This document shows, one piece after another, positions 32,001 to 42,700 of a stretch of 64,000 bases of DNA. The notes under the pieces were generated by a model. The model saw nothing but the letters and a program-made list of their open reading frames with translations. It had not been told where the DNA came from and did no database searches. Origin of the DNA: an uncultured Oceanospirillales bacterium. Lineage in GTDB: Bacteria; Pseudomonadota; Gammaproteobacteria; Xanthomonadales; SZUA-36. The stretch is from the NCBI GenBank assembly GCA_913055655.1, contig CAJXKA010000001.1, positions 496,001 to 560,000 of the forward strand, written 5' to 3'. The position numbers and the translations under genes were made by a program. The stretch's first letter is position 1, and every line of letters starts with the position of its first letter.

Positions 32001-32503
32001 CGCACGGCGAACTGGCCGGTCTGGTAGACCTGGTCCGCGGCGCTGTAGCCCGCGTTCAGCATCTGCTCGCGGAAGGTCTCGACCTGCAGCTTCTGCCCGC
32101 GACGCAGGTCCAGGCTGTGGCCCAGCACGTGCGGGCGTGGCGGCAGGCGCTCCAGCAGCGTGGCCGCGGGCACCAGTAACAGCCCCTGTTTCGAGGCGGC
32201 GATCTCGGTCAGCGTGGCCAGGCGCTCGGCGGTGATCTCGGGGTGGGCCGAGAACGGGTCGAAGGGCAGGGTTTCGCGGTCCGGAAAGTGCCGGACGGTG
32301 ATCTCGCCGCTGTTCAGCAACTGCAGGTCGCGATACAGGTTCTGCGCCCGGTGGCTGCTGCGCGTGACCACCATGACCGGGCCGTCGTGCGCCGCGGCGG
32401 CGCGCAACAGCGCCAGGGCCAGCGCGCTGCCATGCGGGCCGGCCCATTCGGTCACGACGCCGTCGCCGGCGTCGAATCGCGCGTCGGTGGGGTGAATCGT
32501 CAT
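29060..32503 (-). CDS. mfd: Transcription-repair coupling factor
   Basis: An 1147-residue ATP-dependent translocase that removes stalled RNA polymerase and recruits UvrA. Domains run in order: UvrB-homology module (1-350), RNA polymerase interaction domain with PVVHEEHGVGRYLGLQ, helicase motor with Walker A (CGDVGFGKTEVALR) and the DEEQ box (VIVDEEQRFGVRQKE), the TRG segment and the C-terminal UvrA-inhibiting domain. Length and motif order are normal. csiV lies just downstream. Confidence 0.98.
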   Translation of the reverse strand: MTIHPTDARFDAGDGVVTEWAGPHGSALALALLRAAAAHDGPVMVVTRSSHRAQNLYRDLQLLNSGEITVRHFPDRETLPFDPFSAHPEITAERLATLTEIAASKQGLLLVPAATLLERLPPRPHVLGHSLDLRRGQKLQVETFREQMLNAGYSAADQVYQTGQFAVRGSVLDLYPTGAGAPIRIDLFDDEIDSIRTFDPESQRSTGEMGELRMLPAREYPADDDALDAFRRAFRNRFAVDMTGVPLYRDLKSGLHPQGLEQYLPLFFESTETLFDYLPSPPLVIEDDGAREAMAAFTAQTLDRYEQRRHDIERPVLKPGELFLSPTDVSAKLDQRPRVLLRPVDAGGKAVQFDTEPAPALPIHERGKNASAELTGFVERFTGRVMFAADTAGRREAMAETLGAFGVRPRRFDNWPAFMQSDERLGIAVLPLEEGFIAGDDLAVLTETQLFIGRARRTGDERRAERDPDAIIRNLSDLEEGAPVVHEEHGVGRYLGLQTLAIDDRPAEFLAIGYANDDKLYVPVASLHLVSRYTGASQDTAPLHKLGGEAWSRARKKAAEKVRDVAAELLDLYARRQAREGFAFPLDERMYQEFAATFPYEETPDQERAIEAIRDDMRSQRPMDRVVCGDVGFGKTEVALRAAFIAVQGGKQVAVLAPTTLLAQQHYETFADRLADWPVRIEALSRFRTAKQSEGVLTRLAEGKVDIVVGTHKLIQRDVKFDNLGLVIVDEEQRFGVRQKERLKELRAEVDLLTLTATPIPRTLNMALAGIRDLSIIATPPARRIAVKTLQVQWDKALLREALQREIQRGGQVFFLHNEVRNIERIANEVRDLVPEARVRVAHGQMRELELEQVMLDFHRQRFHVLVCTTIIENGIDIPTANTIIINRADKFGLSQLHQLRGRVGRSHHLAYAYLVTPEPRALTADARKRLDAIASLEELGAGFTLATHDMEIRGAGELLGEDQSGQIHQVGFNLYSEMLTRAVEALRDGQEPDLESARADGADVELHVAALIPEDYLGDVHARLTLYKRIATAANDAELRELQVEMIDRFGLLPQPVKNLFAIAAMKLRARRAGVTRLDFGPRGGRIEFAEDAGVDVDALLKLVREQPGQFRLGGPERLLITSEIEDGAKRVERATQLLDTLAGDG

Positions 32504-32580
32504 ATCAGCGGGATCTCAAACGAGGCGCGGAGTGTATGGCAGCCCCGCTGGACCCGCAACCGACCATTCGAGACGCTTTT

Positions 32581-32629
32581 CCCGTCACCCGTCACCCGTC
32601 ACCCGTCACCCGTCACCCGTCACCCGTCA
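32581..32629. repeat. Heptanucleotide array, seven copies of CCCGTCA, entering the nhaC-family gene
   Basis: Seven uninterrupted copies. On the minus strand the unit reads TGACGGG. The NhaC-family gene ends inside it: its last codons read V-T-G-D-G and its stop TGA (32613-32615) is one of the repeat's own TGA triplets. Confidence 0.97.
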
Positions 32630-34307
32630 CTTCCGGGTCCCGGCCCAGCAACCGCAGTACGCCGGCCAGCAGCAGCAGGCCGATGCCCAGCCCCGCCCAC
32701 CACGGCAGGCCCAGCGCCACGGGGATGCTGCCGGCGCCAATCGACACCGCGCCCACGGTCATGGCGTAGGGCAACTGGGTGCGCACGTGTTCAACGTGGT
32801 CGCAGCCGCTGGAGAGCGACGACAGGATGGTGGTGTCCGAGATGGGTGAACAGTGGTCACCCCAGACACTGCCGGCCAGCACGGAGGCGATGGCCGAATA
32901 CAGGATATGCATATGCTCCGGCCCCGCCAGCCCCTGGCTTTGCATCACCGCCCAGGTCAGCGGGATGGTCAGCGGGATCAGGATGGCCATGGCGCCCCAG
33001 CTGGAACCCGTTCCGAAGCCGGTGCCGGCCGCGATCAGGAACACCAGCGTCGGCAGCAGCCAGGCAGGCAGGGTGTCGCCCAGGACCGAGACCAGGAAGT
33101 CAGCGGTGCCGAGCACATCGGTAACCTGGCCCAGCGACCAGGCGAGCACCAGGATGATGATGGCCTTGAGCATGGCGCGCAGTCCGCGGTACCAGGCGTC
33201 GACCACCTGCTCGAGGTTAAGAATGCGCTGCGACAGCGACAGCGCGCCGGCGACGAGGACGCCGAGCAGCGAAGCCCACATCAGCGAGCGGTAGGCGTCG
33301 GCCGAGCCGATAATGTCGCGCAGGCCGGGGTCCGGCATGTCCACCGCGCGGCTGCCGGTGACATACAGGCCGACAACAACCGAGACCACCAGTACGCCGA
33401 TGGGCAGCAGCGCGTTAATCGCACGCTGCGGCTTGCCGTCGTCGGGCTCAATTTCCTGGCCGTCGGTATCGTGGCGCCGGCTGGGCCGGCCCGCGTGAAT
33501 CTCGCCCGCGCGCGCCGCCCGCTCGGCCTTCAGCATCGGCCCGTAATCGCGCCCGCTCCACGCGACCATGAACACGAAGGCCAGCGAGAGGATCGGGTAG
33601 AAGCTGTACGGGATGGTGGCCAGGTAGACGAAATAGCCCTGGCCGGACAGGCTCGGGATATTGCCGATCGCGCTGTCAATCAGGCCCACTTCGTAACCGA
33701 CCCAGGTGGTGATCAGCGCAATGCAGGCCACGGGCGCCGCCGTGGAGTCGACGATATACGCCAGCTTCTCGCGCGAAACGCGCATGGCATCGGTCACCGG
33801 GCGCATCGCGTTGCCCACCACCAGCGTGTTGGCGTAGTCGTCGAAGAATATCGCCAGGCCCATGGTCGCCGCGGTCATGCATGAATGTCGTGCCGAGTCA
33901 GCCCAGCGAACGATGCGGTTGACGATGCCCTGCATACCGCCGTTTCGCGACACGATGCCCACCATGCCGCCGATCATCAGCGAAAACAGGATCACGGCGG
34001 CATGGTCGCTGTCGGCCAGGGCGGCCTTCACGTAAATCTCGAAACTGTCCAGCAGGCCTGACCAGATGCCGGTCAGCGTGCCGTCGTGGATCAGCCAAGC
34101 GCCCAGCCAGATACCCAGGAACAGCGCGGGAATGACGCGCTTGAAAACGAGTGCGAAGGCAATGGCGATCAGCGGTGGGAGGATGGACAACCAGCGGCCA
34201 AAAAAGGCGGGGTCGTCGGTGGCGGCGATGGCGGGGGAGGCCAGGGTCACCAGGGTCAGGGAGAGCAGGGCGGTGATGAGGTTTTTCGTCGTTGTTCTGT
34301 TGTGCAT
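32613..34307 (-). CDS. Na+/H+ antiporter, NhaC family
   Basis: A 564-residue polytopic membrane protein with about a dozen hydrophobic segments. Conserved pieces include the FFDDYANTLVVGNAMRP loop, DSTAAPVACIALITTW, GTGFGTGSSWGAMAILIPL and GSVWGDHCSPISDTTILSS, all typical of the NhaC/ArsB-like antiporter superfamily. A cytoplasmic insert near residue 265-300 is charged (RRHDTDGQEIEPDDGKPQ). It exchanges sodium for protons or, as some relatives do, transports organic anions; substrate is not settled. The C-terminus is formed by repeat DNA. dusB lies upstream, 22 bp away. Confidence 0.85.
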   Translation of the reverse strand: MHNRTTTKNLITALLSLTLVTLASPAIAATDDPAFFGRWLSILPPLIAIAFALVFKRVIPALFLGIWLGAWLIHDGTLTGIWSGLLDSFEIYVKAALADSDHAAVILFSLMIGGMVGIVSRNGGMQGIVNRIVRWADSARHSCMTAATMGLAIFFDDYANTLVVGNAMRPVTDAMRVSREKLAYIVDSTAAPVACIALITTWVGYEVGLIDSAIGNIPSLSGQGYFVYLATIPYSFYPILSLAFVFMVAWSGRDYGPMLKAERAARAGEIHAGRPSRRHDTDGQEIEPDDGKPQRAINALLPIGVLVVSVVVGLYVTGSRAVDMPDPGLRDIIGSADAYRSLMWASLLGVLVAGALSLSQRILNLEQVVDAWYRGLRAMLKAIIILVLAWSLGQVTDVLGTADFLVSVLGDTLPAWLLPTLVFLIAAGTGFGTGSSWGAMAILIPLTIPLTWAVMQSQGLAGPEHMHILYSAIASVLAGSVWGDHCSPISDTTILSSLSSGCDHVEHVRTQLPYAMTVGAVSIGAGSIPVALGLPWWAGLGIGLLLLAGVLRLLGRDPEVTGDG

Positions 34308-34329
34308 ATCCCGTTCCGTGTTGTCGTTG

Positions 34330-35307
34330 TCAGGCCGCCTGTTGCATCCGTCCGTCGAAATGGCCGTCGATCATCTCGAGCTGCGCGGCCGCCGTCTTGA
34401 CGCGCATCAGTTTCGCGCGCAGTTCGGCGCCCCCGGGGCGGCCTTTCAGGTACCAGCCGATGTGCTTGCGCGCGACGCGCACGCCCTGCGGCTCGCCGTA
34501 AAACGCGTGCAACGCCGCCAGGTGGCGCGTCAGCACGTCGTGGACCTCCTCGTCAGACGGGGCGGGCAGCACCTCACCGGTTTCGAGGAAATGATTGATC
34601 TCGCGGAACAGCCAGGGGTTGCCCTGGGCGCCGCGGCCCAGCATCAACCCGGTGGCGCCGGTCGCCATGAGGACCTGCCGGGCGTGTTCGGGCGATTCAA
34701 TATCGCCGTTGGCGAACACCGGGATATTCACCGCCTGGCAGATGGTCGCGATGGTGTCGTACTCGGCCTGGCCGTTGAAGCGGTCCGCGCGTGTGCGCCC
34801 GTGCACGGCCAGGGCGGCGATGCCGCTGGACTCTGCAAGCTGGGCGATCGCGACACCGTTGCGGCGCTCGGGGTCCGGGCCAGTCCGAATTTTCAGCGTG
34901 ACCGGCACGTCCACGGCCGCGACCACGGCGCGCAGGATATCGCCGACCAGGGCCTCGTTTTCCAGCAGCGCGGAGCCGGCCAGCTTGTTGCAGACTTTCT
35001 TGGCCGGGCAGCCCATGTTGATGTCGATGACCTGCGCGCCCAGGTCTACGTTGTAACGCGCCGCGTCGGCCATCCAGTCCGGGTCGCTGCCGGCGATCTG
35101 CACGGCGATGGGCGCCGGTTCGTCGTCGTGGCGCGCCCGCAGCATGGATTTGCGTGTGCCGCGCAGCGCCGGGTTCGCCGACACCATTTCACCGACGACA
35201 TAGCCCGCGCCCAGCTCCCGGCAAAGCTTGCGGAACGGCAGGTCGGTGACGCCGGCCATCGGGGCCAGCGCCAGCGGGTTGTCGAGCGTGTAGGGGCCGA
35301 TGTTCAT
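34330..35307 (-). CDS. dusB: tRNA-dihydrouridine synthase B
   Basis: A 325-residue FMN enzyme that reduces uridines to dihydrouridine in tRNA. The N-terminal barrel opens with LAPMAGVTDLPFRKLC. INMGCPAKKVCNKLAGSALL holds the catalytic cysteine, and IRTGPD, VHGRTRADRFNGQAEYD, ANGDIESPEHA and LGRGAQGNPWLF follow as in E. coli DusB. The C-terminal helical domain has RKHIGWYLKG. In many gammaproteobacteria dusB precedes fis, but here a TraB gene lies 5 bp upstream and shares its strand. Confidence 0.95.
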   Translation of the reverse strand: MNIGPYTLDNPLALAPMAGVTDLPFRKLCRELGAGYVVGEMVSANPALRGTRKSMLRARHDDEPAPIAVQIAGSDPDWMADAARYNVDLGAQVIDINMGCPAKKVCNKLAGSALLENEALVGDILRAVVAAVDVPVTLKIRTGPDPERRNGVAIAQLAESSGIAALAVHGRTRADRFNGQAEYDTIATICQAVNIPVFANGDIESPEHARQVLMATGATGLMLGRGAQGNPWLFREINHFLETGEVLPAPSDEEVHDVLTRHLAALHAFYGEPQGVRVARKHIGWYLKGRPGGAELRAKLMRVKTAAAQLEMIDGHFDGRMQQAA

Positions 35308-35312
35308 TTTGT

Positions 35313-36584
35313 TCAGGCCGCGCCGGTGACTTTCTCAAAGATCTGGAAACCCGCCACCCACGTACCGATGGCCGAGCCCAGGTTGGAAAGAAAGAATACC
35401 AGCAGGATCCGGGTCGCCGGGTTGGCGTACCAGCCCTTCAGTGTGGTGACGTCTTCGCGCAGCCGCTCAAGGTCCGCGCCGGTGGGCTTGCGAACCCACG
35501 ACTGCACCAGTCCGGTGACCATGCCGGCCGCGACCATCGGGTTCAGGGAAGTCAGTGGCGCCGCGAGCAGGCCGCTGACGACGGTCAGCGGGTGACCCTT
35601 GGCAAGAGCGGCGCCCAACGCGGCCAGGCCACCGTTGATGGCCACCCACAACACCACCAGTTCCCAGAACAACGCCGGGCTCTGGCGGAAACCCAGGTAG
35701 AAGCCGGTGACGACAAGGGCCAGGATGGCCCACGGGATCAGCTTCGGCCAGCGCGCCTTCGGCGGGTGGGTCGACAGGGTTTCGACCTCGGCCTCGGGGT
35801 CTGTGGCGTTGCCTTCCAGCGCTTTCGCCAGGCCATCCAGGTGGCCGGCGCCGACGACCGCCAGCACGCGGCGGCCGGGGTGGCCGTCATTCGCGGCGCG
35901 CAGCTTCGCGGCCATGAAGCGGTCGCGCTCGGCGATCAGCGACTCGTAGATTTCAGGTGATTGCTCGGCGAACTCCGTGAATGTCGATTCCAGGATGTCG
36001 CCTTCTTTCAGTTTTTCGATCGCGTCTTCGTCGATTTCCTCAGAAGACAGGCCACTGAGCACCAGCCCCGTTGAGAGGTAGATGCGCTTGTACCAGGGCA
36101 CCTGGTGGTAGGTGCGTTTCAGCGTCGTGGCCAGGTCGCGGTCGATCAACTGCAGCTCAACACCGCGCGCTTCGGCAGCCTCGGCGGCGGCCTTGAGCTC
36201 GGCGCCCGGCTCGATACCAAACTGGTCGGCAATGCGGCGTTGGTAACCGGACAGGGCCAGGTTGGCCATCACCAGTCCGGCCTTGCCTTCGCGAATGATC
36301 CGGTAGAGGTCCAGGTCGCGCCAGCCGTTCTGGCCCTGCAGCGCCTGCAGGCGGGCCGGGCACAGTTCCACGGCGATGGCGTCGTAGTCGCCCTCGCGCG
36401 TCATGCGCTCGACGGCCTCGACGCTGGCGCGCGAGACATGGGCGGTGCCCAGCAGCGTGTAATGCACGCCGTCGCGGGTGAGTTCGCGTATGGGCTGTGC
36501 CGTGTCTGCCGTGGTCGCGTTCGCGACGTCAGCGGGGGGCGTCATGCCCTGGGCGTCATCAGAAATGGGGCGTTCGCTGGCCAA
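35313..36584 (-). CDS. TraB-domain membrane protein
   Basis: A 423-residue protein of the TraB/PrgY family. The N-terminal soluble TraB domain has GTAHVSRASVEAVERM, AIAVELCPARLQAL and, near residue 250, VVGAGHLDGLAKAL, in which the GxxH histidine is typical. Four to five membrane helices follow (about 290-420), including IPWAILALVVTGFYLGF and the last LLVFFLSNLGSAIGTWV. PrgY of Enterococcus blocks pheromone autoinduction; for most bacterial members no activity is proven. Probably cotranscribed with dusB (5-bp gap). Confidence 0.82.
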   Translation of the reverse strand: MASERPISDDAQGMTPPADVANATTADTAQPIRELTRDGVHYTLLGTAHVSRASVEAVERMTREGDYDAIAVELCPARLQALQGQNGWRDLDLYRIIREGKAGLVMANLALSGYQRRIADQFGIEPGAELKAAAEAAEARGVELQLIDRDLATTLKRTYHQVPWYKRIYLSTGLVLSGLSSEEIDEDAIEKLKEGDILESTFTEFAEQSPEIYESLIAERDRFMAAKLRAANDGHPGRRVLAVVGAGHLDGLAKALEGNATDPEAEVETLSTHPPKARWPKLIPWAILALVVTGFYLGFRQSPALFWELVVLWVAINGGLAALGAALAKGHPLTVVSGLLAAPLTSLNPMVAAGMVTGLVQSWVRKPTGADLERLREDVTTLKGWYANPATRILLVFFLSNLGSAIGTWVAGFQIFEKVTGAA

Positions 36585-36670
36585 TGGAAAACGGCACCGC
36601 CGGACCGGTGAAAAGGGCGCACAGGATACCGCAGATGCGATGCCGCGGGGAGGCCCGCGCGGCGCGGGTT

Positions 36671-36958
36671 TCAGGCGCGGTCGATGACCTCGCCGGGCAG
36701 CAGGACGGAGTACAGCACCCGGTCATACTCGAAATAGACGCTGTAGGTCGCGTAGTCCCAGCGCGTGATCGGCGGGTTGCCGACGGCGTTGTGCTTCTGG
36801 CTCGGTGCGCCGAACTTCGCCTCGACATCGGCCTTGCTCAGTCCGTTGTCGGGCAGTTCCATTTTCTCGACCTGGCGTACCTCGTCGAGAATCAGTACGT
36901 CGGCGTTCAGCGCCAACGGCGCGCAGATCATCATCGTGGCCACGAATGTCCGGATCAT
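36671..36958 (-). CDS. Small exported SmpA/BamE-like protein
   Basis: A 95-residue protein. The start at 36958 has AAGGAG 7 bp upstream and gives a signal peptide MIRTFVATMMICAPLALNA. The mature part contains LSKADVEAKFGAP, which resembles the helix-turn of SmpA/OmlA (BamE-fold) proteins, and WDYATYSVYFEYDRVLYSVL with the strand pattern of that fold. No lipobox cysteine is placed for lipidation. Function unknown; it sits between rsgA and the TraB gene on the same strand. Confidence 0.72.
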   Translation of the reverse strand: MIRTFVATMMICAPLALNADVLILDEVRQVEKMELPDNGLSKADVEAKFGAPSQKHNAVGNPPITRWDYATYSVYFEYDRVLYSVLLPGEVIDRA

Positions 36959-37032
36959 TTCATCGCTCCTTGCAGAAATGCGTGTCAAGAATAGCACAAC
37001 GCGCGGGTCGCGCAGTGCGCTGGCAAGCGGGA

Positions 37033-37923
37033 TCAGCTGGCCGCGTTCTGCGCCAGAAGGCGGGTGTAGGAATCGTAACGTCGCGCGCTGACGCGGCCGG
37101 CCGCGACGGCGTCCTTCACCGCGCAGCCCGGCTCGCTCAGGTGCCGGCAATTGTTGAAGCGGCAGCCGCCCAGCCAGGGCTGGAACTCCGGGTAACCGGC
37201 GGCGATATCGGCATCGTCCAGCGTCCACAGGCCGTATTCCCACACGCCGGGCGAATCGATCAGTTGGCCGCCGCCCGGCAGCGTGTACAGGATCGTGGTG
37301 GTGGTCGTGTGCGTGCCCTTGCCGGTGGTGGTGGACAGCGCCCCGGTCTGGATCTCGATATCGGGCAGAAGCTGGTGCGCCAGCGACGACTTGCCAACAC
37401 CCGACTGGCCGACCAGGATGCTGGTGCCGGTTTCGACCAGCGCGGTCAAGGGTTCGACTCCACCATCGCGTTTGCACGAGGTGCGAACCACCGTGTAACC
37501 GAGCCGGGAATAGTCGTCCAGGTGCGCCAGGGTGCCGTCTTCGACCTCGGGTTCGAGCTCGGCCTTGTTGAGCACGATGACGGGTTCGATGCCCAGGCTG
37601 TGCACCGCGACCAGGTAGCGGTCGAGCAGGTCGCGCGAGGGCAGGGGACGAGTCGCGATCACCACTAGCACCCGGTCGAGGTTGGCGGCCACCACCTGGG
37701 GCCGCCCCCGGTTGTCGGCCTTCATGAACTCGTTTCGGCGGGCCAGGATCTCGTCGACCACCCAGGCATCGCCGCCGTCGGCACGGATCATCACGTGGTC
37801 ACCGCAACAGGGCCGGCCGACATTCCTGCGGAAGCGGCAGTCGCGGGTTTCACCCGCCAGGGTTTCGACGATGCCGTGCGAGCCGTAGGCGACGCGCACC
37901 AGGGCCTCGTCGGCCTGGTTCAT
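37033..37923 (-). CDS. rsgA: Small ribosomal subunit biogenesis GTPase RsgA
   Basis: A 296-residue circularly permuted GTPase that checks late 30S assembly. The N-terminal OB fold (to about residue 65) precedes the GTPase: G4 (VLNKAEL, about 117-123), G1 (GQSGVGKSS, 172-180) and G3 (DSPGVWEYG). The C-terminal zinc site is C254, C259, H261 and C267. The ATG at 37923 gives a normal length; a GTG at 37974 would add 17 residues. Its divergent neighbour is orn, a widely conserved pairing. Confidence 0.93.
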   Translation of the reverse strand: MNQADEALVRVAYGSHGIVETLAGETRDCRFRRNVGRPCCGDHVMIRADGGDAWVVDEILARRNEFMKADNRGRPQVVAANLDRVLVVIATRPLPSRDLLDRYLVAVHSLGIEPVIVLNKAELEPEVEDGTLAHLDDYSRLGYTVVRTSCKRDGGVEPLTALVETGTSILVGQSGVGKSSLAHQLLPDIEIQTGALSTTTGKGTHTTTTTILYTLPGGGQLIDSPGVWEYGLWTLDDADIAAGYPEFQPWLGGCRFNNCRHLSEPGCAVKDAVAAGRVSARRYDSYTRLLAQNAAS

Positions 37924-37988
37924 CAGCGGGTGGCACGGGACGGGTTCATCCACGTATTCTAGCCAATCCTTCACGCCATGGACTGAAT

Positions 37989-38552
37989 ATGGGCAACGAA
38001 AACGCCAGTCCCGATCACCTGGTCTGGATCGATCTTGAAATGACCGGGCTGGACACGACCCGCGACACCATCCTCGAAATCGCCACGCTGGTGACCGATA
38101 CCGAACTGAATATCCTGGCCGAGGGGCCGGAGATCGCCGTGCGGCATGACCTCGCGGCGTTGCAGGCCATGGACGAGTGGAACACGAAGCACCACGGTGA
38201 ATCGGGCCTGTGGCAGCGTGCCCTGGACAGCGCGCACGACGCGGCGGCCGCCGAGAAAGAGACGCTGGCGTTCCTGGCAAAGTGGACCGTCGCCGGCGCA
38301 TCGCCCATGTGCGGCAACAGTATCTGCCAGGACCGCCGCTTCCTGCACCGCCTGATGCCCGACCTGGAAGCCTGGTTCCACTATCGCAACCTGGACGTTT
38401 CCACGCTGAAAGAGCTGGCGAAGCGCTGGAAACCTTCGATTCTCGATGCCCTGGTCAAGGAGAACCGCCACACGGCTTTGTCGGATATTCGCGAGTCAGT
38501 CGCTGAGCTACGCCACTATCGGCAGTTCATGGGGCGTTTTGCTGGTGAATAG
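37989..38552 (+). CDS. orn: Oligoribonuclease
   Basis: A 187-residue DEDDh exonuclease that degrades nanoRNAs and the c-di-GMP breakdown product pGpG. Exo I motif is [10 protein letters not shown] (D15, E17). The segment [12 protein letters not shown] and the motif [18 protein letters not shown] follow, and the closing motif is [14 protein letters not shown] with the catalytic His and Asp. Its TAG stop is the start of a GTAAGCG-type repeat arm. Confidence 0.97.
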   Translation: MGNENASPDHLVWIDLEMTGLDTTRDTILEIATLVTDTELNILAEGPEIAVRHDLAALQAMDEWNTKHHGESGLWQRALDSAHDAAAAEKETLAFLAKWTVAGASPMCGNSICQDRRFLHRLMPDLEAWFHYRNLDVSTLKELAKRWKPSILDALVKENRHTALSDIRESVAELRHYRQFMGRFAGE

Positions 38553-38698
38553 TAAGCGGTAAGCAGTAAGCGGTAAGCGGTAAGCAGTGAAAAGCAAGGG
38601 CACTTGCTGATGGGTGTTGGCGAAAATCCTGCTCACTGCTCACTGCTCACTGCTCACTGCTTACTGCTTACTGCTCACTGCTTACCGCTCACCTGGGT
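38551..38698. repeat. Inverted heptanucleotide repeat arms between orn and ppsA
   Basis: The left arm (about 38552-38592) repeats GTAAGCG/GTAAGCA. The right arm (about 38629-38692) repeats the complementary CTCACTG/CTTACTG unit nine times. The arms align over about 40 bp with roughly four mismatches, so an RNA read from either side could form a very long hairpin. The arms start at the stop codons of the two convergent genes. TAA or TGA occurs once per unit in the reading direction of each gene. Confidence 0.92.
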
Positions 38699-38700
38699 TT

Positions 38701-41067
<2,367 letters not shown>

Positions 41068-41169
41068 GCGATGCCACCATTCCGAACCAGACGAGCCGGC
41101 ATTCTAACTGCCCCTGCGCGACCGTGCAGGTGTGATAACGTTGTCAAAACCCAGACATTTACCAAGCCC

Positions 41170-41985
41170 ATGAAGCGCACCGTGTTCTTCATTTCCGATG
41201 GTACCGCTATCACCGCGGAGACCCTCGGCCACAGCCTGATCACCCAGTTTCCAGGTATCGAGTTTGACCAGGTGCGCATGCCCTTTGTCGACAACATGGA
41301 AAAATGCGGTGCCGCGGTCGAGGCCATCAACCGGGCCTGCAAACGTGACGGCGCGCCCGCGATTGTCTTCAACACCATCGTCGACGAGTCGCTGTGCGCC
41401 CTGATCAACGACAGCGACGGAATCGCGCTCGACCTGTTCGCCACCTTCCTGAAGCCGATGGAGCAGGCGCTGGGGGTCAACCACGAACCGACGGTCGGTC
41501 GCGCGCACGGGGTGGTCAACCTGGACCGCTACGAGCACCGCATGGAAGCCACCAACTACGCGATGAACCACGATGACGGTGTCAGCGTTGATTTCCATGA
41601 TGCCGACCTGGTGCTGGTCGGCGTGTCGCGGTGCGGCAAGACGCCCACCTGCCTCTACATGGCGCTGCACTTCGGCGTCCGCGCGGCGAACTACCCGCTG
41701 ACGCCGGAAGACCTTGACCAGATGCGTTTGCCGCCGTTCCTGCGGCGCTACCGCCACAAGCTCGTCGGCCTGACCATCGACCCGGAACGGCTGACGCAGA
41801 TTCGCCAGACCCGCAAGCCGGACAGCCGCTACGCCTCGCCGCGCCAGTGCCGGCAGGAAGTGGATGCGGCGGCCAACCTGTTGCGCATGGAAGGCGTGAC
41901 CATGTTCGAGACGACGCACGCGTCGATCGAGGAGATTGCGAGCCGGGTGCTGCTGCAACTCGGCTTGCAGCGGGAGATGTTTTAG
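41170..41985 (+). CDS. ppsR: Phosphoenolpyruvate synthase regulatory protein (kinase/phosphorylase)
   Basis: A 271-residue bifunctional protein that phosphorylates (ADP-dependent) and dephosphorylates PpsA. The family begins HVFYISDGTAITAE; here the ATG at 41170 gives KRTVFFISDGTAITAETLGH. The P-loop-like GVSRCGKTPTCLYMALHFG and the closing SRYASPRQCRQEV are conserved. The longer upstream reading frame overlaps ppsA and is not supported. Divergent ppsA/ppsR with about 100 bp between is the usual arrangement. Confidence 0.96.
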   Translation: MKRTVFFISDGTAITAETLGHSLITQFPGIEFDQVRMPFVDNMEKCGAAVEAINRACKRDGAPAIVFNTIVDESLCALINDSDGIALDLFATFLKPMEQALGVNHEPTVGRAHGVVNLDRYEHRMEATNYAMNHDDGVSVDFHDADLVLVGVSRCGKTPTCLYMALHFGVRAANYPLTPEDLDQMRLPPFLRRYRHKLVGLTIDPERLTQIRQTRKPDSRYASPRQCRQEVDAAANLLRMEGVTMFETTHASIEEIASRVLLQLGLQREMF

Positions 41986-42088
41986 TCAAGCCGGGATGGG
42001 GCGCGCCTGAATTTCGGGTCGCGGTCTTACATTCTGCCACGGACCTGACGTCTACCGTCAAGATTTCGCTGCATGGTACGCTGGTCCC

Positions 42089-42598
42089 ATGGTCTCCTTC
42101 ACGGAAACATCTGCCGCCACGCGGCGTCCGAAGCTCAGGAACCTGCAACGCGCGCAGGAGGAAATCTATCGCCAGTTGCAGCTGCTGATGCCGGACGCGC
42201 TGGCGCATCACGATACGTTCGCCTCGAAAGTTGAGGGTTCCCCGGAGTTGCGCCTGGAGGTGCTGGAGCGGCACCCCTATACGCATTTTGTACGCCTGAC
42301 TTACCTTTTCAGTGACGAGCGGCGGCAGCGACTTGCGCCCGATGCGCACATCCGGATCTATCACGATGCCCGGATGGCGGAAGTGACCGCATTTAATGCG
42401 GAACAGGGTTTCAACCGTTCGGCCCACCCCTGGTATCCCGTCCTGCCATTGGTGCAACGCGCATGGCGCGAGAATGTCGCCCTCGAGAAATGGGTCGGTT
42501 ACCTGCTCGCGCAGGGGCATCGTTTCGACAGCATGGTCGCCGTTGATCACGGCCTGTCCACGGCCACGCAGTCCCATCGGGTCACCTCCCTGGCCTGA
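42089..42598 (+). CDS. DUF1249 (YqiB-type) protein
   Basis: A 169-residue cytosolic protein. The segment IRIYHDARMAEVTAFN matches the core of YqiB/DUF1249, and YLFSDERRQRLAPDAH and the closing LEKWVGYLLAQGHRF fit the same family. No enzymatic activity is assigned to the family. It stands alone between ppsR and an exported repeat protein; the ATG at 42089 is not strongly supported by a ribosome-binding site. Confidence 0.83.
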   Translation: MVSFTETSAATRRPKLRNLQRAQEEIYRQLQLLMPDALAHHDTFASKVEGSPELRLEVLERHPYTHFVRLTYLFSDERRQRLAPDAHIRIYHDARMAEVTAFNAEQGFNRSAHPWYPVLPLVQRAWRENVALEKWVGYLLAQGHRFDSMVAVDHGLSTATQSHRVTSLA

Positions 42599-42700
42599 CG
42601 CCCTGTCCCCCGGGACGACTTTTTTCCGATTAAATGGTAGAACCCTGTGTCGCCGGGTCGCCTGGCCCGGCATGACCTGCAGTGAATGGAGGAAACCGTG

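Noticed and set aside
32581-32629. CRISPR array from the heptanucleotide repeats
   Set aside because: The units are 7 bp with no spacers, and there are no cas genes nearby.
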